From the NCBI RefSeq assembly GCF_030056815.1, contig NZ_JASHKR010000010.1:62001-126000 (forward strand): a stretch of DNA of 64,000 bases, in the 5' to 3' direction. Position numbers and translations under genes: made by a program. The notes beneath the pieces were generated by a model that made no database searches, had not been told where the DNA came from, and worked only from the letters and a program-made list of their open reading frames with translations. Positions 61,101-64,000 of the stretch are shown piece after piece. The DNA is from Rhodococcus sp. IEGM 1379. GTDB lineage: Bacteria > Actinomycetota > Actinomycetes > Mycobacteriales > Mycobacteriaceae. How positions within the stretch are numbered: position 1 is the first letter of the stretch; the number at the start of each line of letters is the position of its first letter.

Positions 61101-64000
61101 TCAGCGGCAACTTGCCCAAGACCACCACTGCCGCGGGCACCATGTACGACGCCAGACTCTTAACCACTGCATCGATGATCGCGGCCGGATTTATCACAGC
61201 ACCGTTCTCCGGCACCACATACCCGACCAATCGATCCCCGTGCGCTGCCACCGCCGATTGCGCAACCCCGCCGCACGCGAGCAGTGCAGATTCCACCTCA
61301 CCGAGCTCGATGCGATAGCCCTTCAACTGAACTTGGAAATCGTTGCGCCCAAGGTACTCCAGCGTTCCGTTCGCGTTCCACCGGCCGAGATCGCCCGACC
61401 GGTACATCCGCGATCCGGGAGTGAAGGGGTCGGGAACAAACCGGGAAGCGGTGAGGGCCGACCGGCCGAGGTATCCGCGCGAGACCTGCGCACCGGAGAT
61501 GTACATTTCCCCGATAACCCCGGGCGGCACCGGATGGAGTCGTCCGTCGAGCACATAGACCCGCAACCCGGGCAGGCCATGGCCGATCACCGACGCGGAC
61601 TTGTGCGCCGCCTGGTCACGGTCGATCTCCAGATGGCTGACATGCACCGTTGTTTCGGTGATGCCGTACATGTTGACCAGGACCGGGGAAGTTTCATCTC
61701 GTCGCTCGTACCAGCGATTCAGATGCCCGAATTCGAGGGCCTCCCCACCGAAGATCACATACCGCAATGCCAGATCGGGAGTACCGGCGCGACGATCTGC
61801 CTCCGCCAACTGATAGAAGGCAGTGGGCGTCTGATTGAGGACGGTGACACGTTGCTCACGCAGCAGGTCCAGGAACTTCGCGGGTGAGCGTGCCGTGAAG
61901 TAGTCGACCAGCACCAGTCGACCACCGTGGCAGAGCGCTCCCCACATTTCCCACACCGAGAAGTCGAATGCGGCGGAATGGAACATGGTCCACACATCAG
62001 TCGGACCGAATCCGAAGAGCGACTGCGTGTTTGCCAGCAGAGTCGCCACGTTCCGATGCGAAACCTGTACGCCCTTCGGCTGCCCGGTAGAACCCGACGT
62101 GTAGATGACGTAAGCCACCGAGTCGGGATGCAGCGAACCCTGCCGGTCAGCGTCTTCCATCGGAAGTGACGAAAACTGCTGCAGCGCAGTCACTGTCTCC
62201 GGATCGTCGAGCATGACCATCCGGATATCGCTGGAGTTGACTGCATGCGCGTCCGCAGTAGTGGTGAGCACACACCGCGGCCGCGCATCACCGAGAATGA
62301 AGGCCAACCGCTCAGTCGGAGAAGTCACGTCCACCGGTACGTAACCCGCCCCAGACTTCACCACCGCCAGAATCGCCACCACAAGATCGACCGAAGTTGT
62401 CATCGCCACGGCCACCAACGATTCTGCACCCACGCCCTGAGCCACGAGCAGCCTTGCGAGCCGGTTCGCTCGCGCATCGAGTTCCCGGTATGTCACCGCG
62501 GCGGCGGCGCCTGGTGACACCGCCACAGTGCCGCCCGACAAAACCACCGCCTGATCAAAAAGTTCCGCCAAGGTCGCCGACGCGACGTCTGTTCCCTGGC
62601 GATTCGCTGACGTGAGCACATGTTCCGCCGCCCGCAGGATGTCGATATCCCCCACGGGCTTGGTCGGATCCGTGGTGACGCTCTCCACCACTCTCATGAA
62701 TCGCTCTGAAATCCGCTGCACCGACTCACGATCGAATACGTCGGACGCATACCGGAAGCCGGCGCTGATCCCCGCCGGTGCACCAATCTCGTCGACGCGT
62801 TCCAACAAGCTCAACTGCAGATCGAATTTAGCCACGTCCAGATCCACATCGATCGACCGGACGGCAAGTCCAGGCAGTTCCAGGCGAAGTGCAGTGGTGT
62901 TCTGGAATTCGAGTAGCACCTGAAAGAGAGGTGTGTGCGAAGTCGATCGCTGGGGGGCAAGCTCGTCCACCAGGCGCTCGAACGGAATGTCCGAGTGCTC
63001 GAATGCACCGAGGTCCGCCGCTCGCACACCGCTGAGAACTTCGGCGAATGTGGCCCCTGCGTCGACGCGAGTACGCAGGACGAGTGTGTTGACAAACATC
63101 CCCACGACGCCGTCGAGTTCCCGGCGTCCGCGGCCTGCTACCGGAGATCCCACCACCACATCGTCCGACCCTGAGAGCCTTTCCAGCAGCACCACCAATG
63201 CGGCGTGCATCACCATGAATAATGACGAATTACTTTGGTGCGCAAGATTTATCAGAGTCCGATGCAGCGCGGGTTCGATTTCGAATGCAACAACTCCGCC
63301 GACCACGGACCGTTGTGCGGGCCGTGATCGATCCAGCGGTAACTGCAGTAATTCCGGGATTCCCGACAATGTCCGCGTCCAGTAGTCGAGCTGACCCGAC
63401 ACCTCCGAACCTGGCTGCGCATCCGTGCCCAGCACCTCGCGCTGCCACAGGCTGTAGTCGGCATACTGCACGGGCAGCGGTTCCCACCCCGGTCGCTGTT
63501 GCCGTGAACGGGCGGAATAGGCGAACATCAGATCCCGTGCCAACGGCGCCATCGAGACGCCGTCGGCAGCAATGTGATGGACGACAATAGCAAGGACGTG
63601 CCTCTCCGGGGCGAGCCTCAGCAACTTCACCCGGAGCGAAAGTTCCTCGGAGACATCAAATCCGATGCAGAAGAAACCGTCGAGCGTGGATCGCAATTTT
63701 CCGTCGGACACGTGCGTCGAGCTCAGGTCCAGAGCGACAGTAGTGGGATCGACAATCGCCTGTCGAGGCCCGTCCGCGGAGCCGGGAAATACGGTACGCA
63801 GAGACTCGTGTCGTTCCATGACATCGCCGAGCGCCGCTCGCAACGCATCCGGATCGAGCACGCCGTCCAACTGCAGAGCGACGGGGATGTTGTAGGCCGG
63901 CGAGGACGTGTCGAACTGATTGACAAACCACATCCGCTGTTGCGCAAGGGAAAGGGGAATCCGATCGGGTTGCGTCCTCCCGCTGAGCATCGGGACACCC
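52153..64000 (-). CDS. non-ribosomal peptide synthetase, 5' end outside window (C-A-T-E / C-A-T / C-A-T-TE)
   Basis: At least 3948 residues are seen, and the gene continues past the right edge: the open frame runs through the last base, and the first Met (63990) lies in an interdomain linker. Numbered from that Met: C (HHIAADG ~140), A1 (YTSGSTGQPKG ~630), T1 (GGDSIM ~1022), E (HHLAMDG ~1222; GWFTTIFPVRL ~1385), C (NHHILLDG ~1708), A2 (~2177), T2 (~2567), C (HHISADG ~2753), A3 (~3243), T3 (~3630) and a thioesterase with GWSLGG (~3763). Reading the binding pocket by eye, A1 gives DFWNIGMVH, the known threonine code; A2 gives DGFFVGAVM and A3 about DAFTDVGVQ, which I cannot assign. The E domain suggests that the Thr unit is made D. 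The product is released by the terminal thioesterase. Link to the DHB/ornithine-hydroxylase genes at the left end is possible but unproven. Confidence 0.9.
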   Translation of the reverse strand, partial: GVPMLSGRTQPDRIPLSLAQQRMWFVNQFDTSSPAYNIPVALQLDGVLDPDALRAALGDVMERHESLRTVFPGSADGPRQAIVDPTTVALDLSSTHVSDGKLRSTLDGFFCIGFDVSEELSLRVKLLRLAPERHVLAIVVHHIAADGVSMAPLARDLMFAYSARSRQQRPGWEPLPVQYADYSLWQREVLGTDAQPGSEVSGQLDYWTRTLSGIPELLQLPLDRSRPAQRSVVGGVVAFEIEPALHRTLINLAHQSNSSLFMVMHAALVVLLERLSGSDDVVVGSPVAGRGRRELDGVVGMFVNTLVLRTRVDAGATFAEVLSGVRAADLGAFEHSDIPFERLVDELAPQRSTSHTPLFQVLLEFQNTTALRLELPGLAVRSIDVDLDVAKFDLQLSLLERVDEIGAPAGISAGFRYASDVFDRESVQRISERFMRVVESVTTDPTKPVGDIDILRAAEHVLTSANRQGTDVASATLAELFDQAVVLSGGTVAVSPGAAAAVTYRELDARANRLARLLVAQGVGAESLVAVAMTTSVDLVVAILAVVKSGAGYVPVDVTSPTERLAFILGDARPRCVLTTTADAHAVNSSDIRMVMLDDPETVTALQQFSSLPMEDADRQGSLHPDSVAYVIYTSGSTGQPKGVQVSHRNVATLLANTQSLFGFGPTDVWTMFHSAAFDFSVWEMWGALCHGGRLVLVDYFTARSPAKFLDLLREQRVTVLNQTPTAFYQLAEADRRAGTPDLALRYVIFGGEALEFGHLNRWYERRDETSPVLVNMYGITETTVHVSHLEIDRDQAAHKSASVIGHGLPGLRVYVLDGRLHPVPPGVIGEMYISGAQVSRGYLGRSALTASRFVPDPFTPGSRMYRSGDLGRWNANGTLEYLGRNDFQVQLKGYRIELGEVESALLACGGVAQSAVAAHGDRLVGYVVPENGAVINPAAIIDAVVKSLASYMVPAAVVVLGKLPLTLNGKLDRKSLPEPDFGKNVTPSRQPVTDTERILADLFANVLGLDSVGVDDSFFTIGGDSIMSIQLVTRAKAAGVVISPRDVFDRKTVAALAEIARTADEVFLEELAGGGIGEIPLTPIASWMLGRGGDFRRYSQSALFTIPATLDVDTLTRALQVVVDRHDLLRAKLFRTDSTETGWRMEVPAEGAVRAAAVVRRVEGSGVDAECAARELDAALDRLDPASGVMLQVIWLDSDDSDDSHDSHDSDDSTAARLLIAVHHLAMDGVSWRILMPDLASACAQLQSGSEPMLEPAGTSMRRWAHALADAAHEPRRIAELELWRGMLEAPDPMLGSRPLALSDTAVDIEVRLSPSLTEALLTTVPAAFHGSVGDGLLTALALALIRWRRRREIDVAEALLSLEGHGREEQLAPGVDLSRTIGWFTTIFPVRLDLRGVDLDDAFAGGPSAGAAIKKVKEQLLAVPDHGIGFGLLRYLNTDTAQLLSPQSMPQISFNYLGRMGASATGSADGWVPIEEPGLRERSAAGIPLGAVVDANAMTVDTDDGPVLTSTWTFPPGVITREEVDELAQGWAQALYALGAHAQAGGTGFTPSDFDLVELRQDGIEELESRVPDLSDVWSLSPLQAGMHFHAELADESVDAYLVQVSLDLVGSVDVPRLRRAADALLNRHANLRAAFLHETEGKTIQAVRSRVEVPWTEVDLTTPDSSSIDVERFLDDDRLRPFEMTRAPLIRFMAIKTAPDKYRLVLTNHHILLDGWSMPLLITELLTLYATDGDQSSLPRVRGYRDYLEWMKNRDQAASREMWAQALAGVEGPTLILPSDRGRQLSTISHEWVFDLDEDETARILDVARSRGLTVNTMVQVSWGMVLAALTGRDDVVFGATVSGRPPELAGIETMIGLFINTLPVRIRLRPDETLGDLLERVQAEQAALLDHHYVGLADIRRAAGPEVGFDTLAVFESYPVDRGGLTTDTDIAGMRVVGVDAMDAAHYPLSLVASVDTRLRLKFEYLPDAFDANVIDSIAGRLVQALDACASPDQSLAAVSLLTEQERANLVPVSGGAGGSTRTLPQILEEAAALDPFAIALSYKDVDVSYGDLDERSNRLARALISRGAGSETFVAIGIPRSIDSVLSVWAVAKTGAAFVPIDPTYPAERIAHMIGDSGVALGVTTMEHRNRLPGTTDWLVLDDPDFARECAEQSEGRVDRIPAVALDGVAYVVYTSGSTGLPKGVVVTHRGLDNFALDQIERLGATAQSRTLHFSTPSFDGSVFEYLQAFGAGATMVIVPTDIYGGDELADLVTRDRVTHAFITTAALASLDPTRLESLADVVFGGEACPPELVARWADPDLPSTRAQGRRLYNAYGPTETTVMSNISEPMVADMSITIGGPIRGVTELVLDHRLQPVPVGVPGELYLAGVGLARGYHRRPALTAERFVANPSQSGTRMYRTGDIVRWTAEHSLEYVGRSDFQVKVRGFRIEPGEIDAVLMSEPNVGFAATLARSGPAGDTLLASYVVPTSGCTLDAAALTRALSGRLPAHMVPSSIMVLERIPLTAVGKLDRAALPEPVFDAGAVQYRAPSGQIELAVAGIFAEVLGIDDVGADDGFFELGGNSLSATRVMARIRASLGAENGVRDLFEAPTVAALAKRIDQSAREQSERPILAARPRPEDIPLSFAQQRMWFVNQLDIASPAYNIPIVVRLRGALDTEALSEAITDVVRRHESLRTVFPERDSGPVQQILPAESALPALISVPVVDEVHLRDELARLVSAGFDVTVRAPLRVGLFSLSAIERVLAVVVHHISADGFSMVPLVHDVMTAYRARAGGSAPEWSPLPVQYADYSLWQRELLGSDGDPESLLSAQLDYWTTTLAGTPDLLELPTDRERPSQQSFRGGRINFSVDRHLHRRVKELSRSLRCTEFMTIHAALAVLLARLGSTDEVVIGTPIAGRGEPALDDLVGMFVGTLALRTPVDSAQSFTNLAARCRDVDLGAFAHADVPFERVVEEIGPTRSTAYSPIAQVSLEFQNNERPFLALPGLDVQGVDPELDVVKVDLEFLLAEEFGSNGEPAGMSGAVDFATDLFDGDTVRSFAERFVRILAAVTEDPDEAIGEIPLLDKDESRELAPARGTPDVPPELLPDMLTAAAALDPDAVALSYEDRQITYRELDQWSNSVARVLRGRGVGPETFVALGMPRSIEAVVAIWSITKAGAAFVPVDPAYPTERIDYMLTDSGASVGLTLRGNRSQLPHTVSWLVLDDADFVEQLAAVSSAPFTDDDRTSPLYLAHPAYLIYTSGSTGKPKGVNVTHQGLANFTAETRERFEVTHDARVSQLTSPSFDASVFELMMAFSASARVVIVPPAIYGGSDLADLLKREHVTHATITPTALSSLGEEGLDSLRVLDLVGEACPPEVVAQWAPGRSLHSGYGPTETTVQASVSEPMHPGEGVNVGAPALGFAFVVLDERLQPVPGGVHGELYIAGPGMARGYHNRMALTSERFVACPFGAPSSRMYRTGDVVRWRESGNGTGYTLEYIGRSDFQVKVRGFRIELGEIDAVLARHPAVSFVATIGYPGPSGETVLVSYLRVQGGHDVVPAELRTYASERLPTHMVPAAVVVLDRIPMTPVGKLDRKALPAPEFGSLAAAFHAPTTDTERVIVEVFAEVLGVERVGTADSFFDLGGSSLVATKIVSALHARLDRKVPLQWMFLDPTPAGIARRLDIPTHSADVEEALAVVIPLRVKGSGRPLFCVHPGIGLSWGYAGLVQYLPPDRPVYGLQLPTISGDGEYRSIEQLAHRYVEEIQAIARTGPYDLLGWSLGGIIAHAIAVELQRAGEDVGTLAVMDSYPENGEEPESGELDIRELLLGLGLDVGAEDVGMETNKGDEMTYERAADLLGETFGTDTGVRARDLARIAAGYKNSRRLGHQFIPQIYDGDLHVFAAMRDGDGAANARSPLEWTPLVTGRIDVQPVDCGHNEMIEPHALAIIGPALARAITGDI
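60358..60408. repeat. 9-bp tandem repeat inside the NRPS epimerisation domain
   Basis: Five copies of GCTGTCGTN (N = C or G) plus a partial copy follow one another (plus-strand reading). They encode an acidic Asp/Ser/His run (DSDDSDDSHDSHDSDDS) just before the E-domain HHLAMDG motif. Three-codon units keep the frame, so copy number can change without a frameshift. Confidence 0.85.

Overview
The window looks like chromosome of a mycolic-acid actinomycete, most plausibly Rhodococcus of the R. erythropolis type. The evidence is high GC with frequent GTG (and one TTG) starts, DtxR/IdeR-type iron boxes, an antigen-85-like esterase, a DUF3105 lipoprotein, and many ATGA stop/start overlaps. This is inferred from gene content; no rRNA or tRNA is present to confirm it.

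Layout. (1) About 1-4576 is an iron-siderophore block: DHB-AMP ligase (cut by the left edge), DHB dehydrogenase and a free-standing aryl carrier protein on the minus strand, diverging from isochorismate synthase and an ornithine N5-hydroxylase on the plus strand, with two iron-box candidates between them. (2) 4709-7595 holds a secreted protein, a DUF3105 lipoprotein and a flavin monooxygenase. (3) 7850-35542 is a large catabolic island. Its left arm (iclR1-citE-cyclase-mmgE-MT1-sp1, minus strand) looks like one operon. Its right arm carries a flavoprotein, a hydantoinase-type amidohydrolase, a CaiB CoA-transferase, an Opp-type ABC importer, an aldehyde dehydrogenase, a second IclR regulator, a tandem nitrilase, a flavin monooxygenase fused to an isocitrate-lyase-type domain, a racemase-family protein, a Dabb protein and two cysteine hydrolases. 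Three paralogous methyltransferases and three paralogous small helical proteins are interleaved with these genes. (4) 35598-39766 is housekeeping or transport: a membrane protein with dapB, and an ECF-type transporter. (5) 39842-49050 holds a sulfatase, an orphan solute-binding lipoprotein, a D-aminoacylase-like amidohydrolase, an HSL-type hydrolase, a TetR regulator and a Baeyer-Villiger-type monooxygenase. (6) 49076-64000 holds an asparagine synthetase, an antigen-85-like esterase and the 3' part of a large NRPS (C-A-T-E / C-A-T / C-A-T-TE).

How it may work. The island has an importer, ring-opening and C-N hydrolases, a hydroxylase/lyase and CoA-linked lyase enzymes. This fits uptake and complete breakdown of a small nitrogen-containing (probably cyclic amide or N-heterocyclic) compound. 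The substrate cannot be read from sequence. The three methyltransferases with matching small partner proteins inside a catabolic locus are the most unusual element and the best candidate for an undescribed system. Two near-identical palindromes between the divergent arms are good candidates for IclR1 operators.
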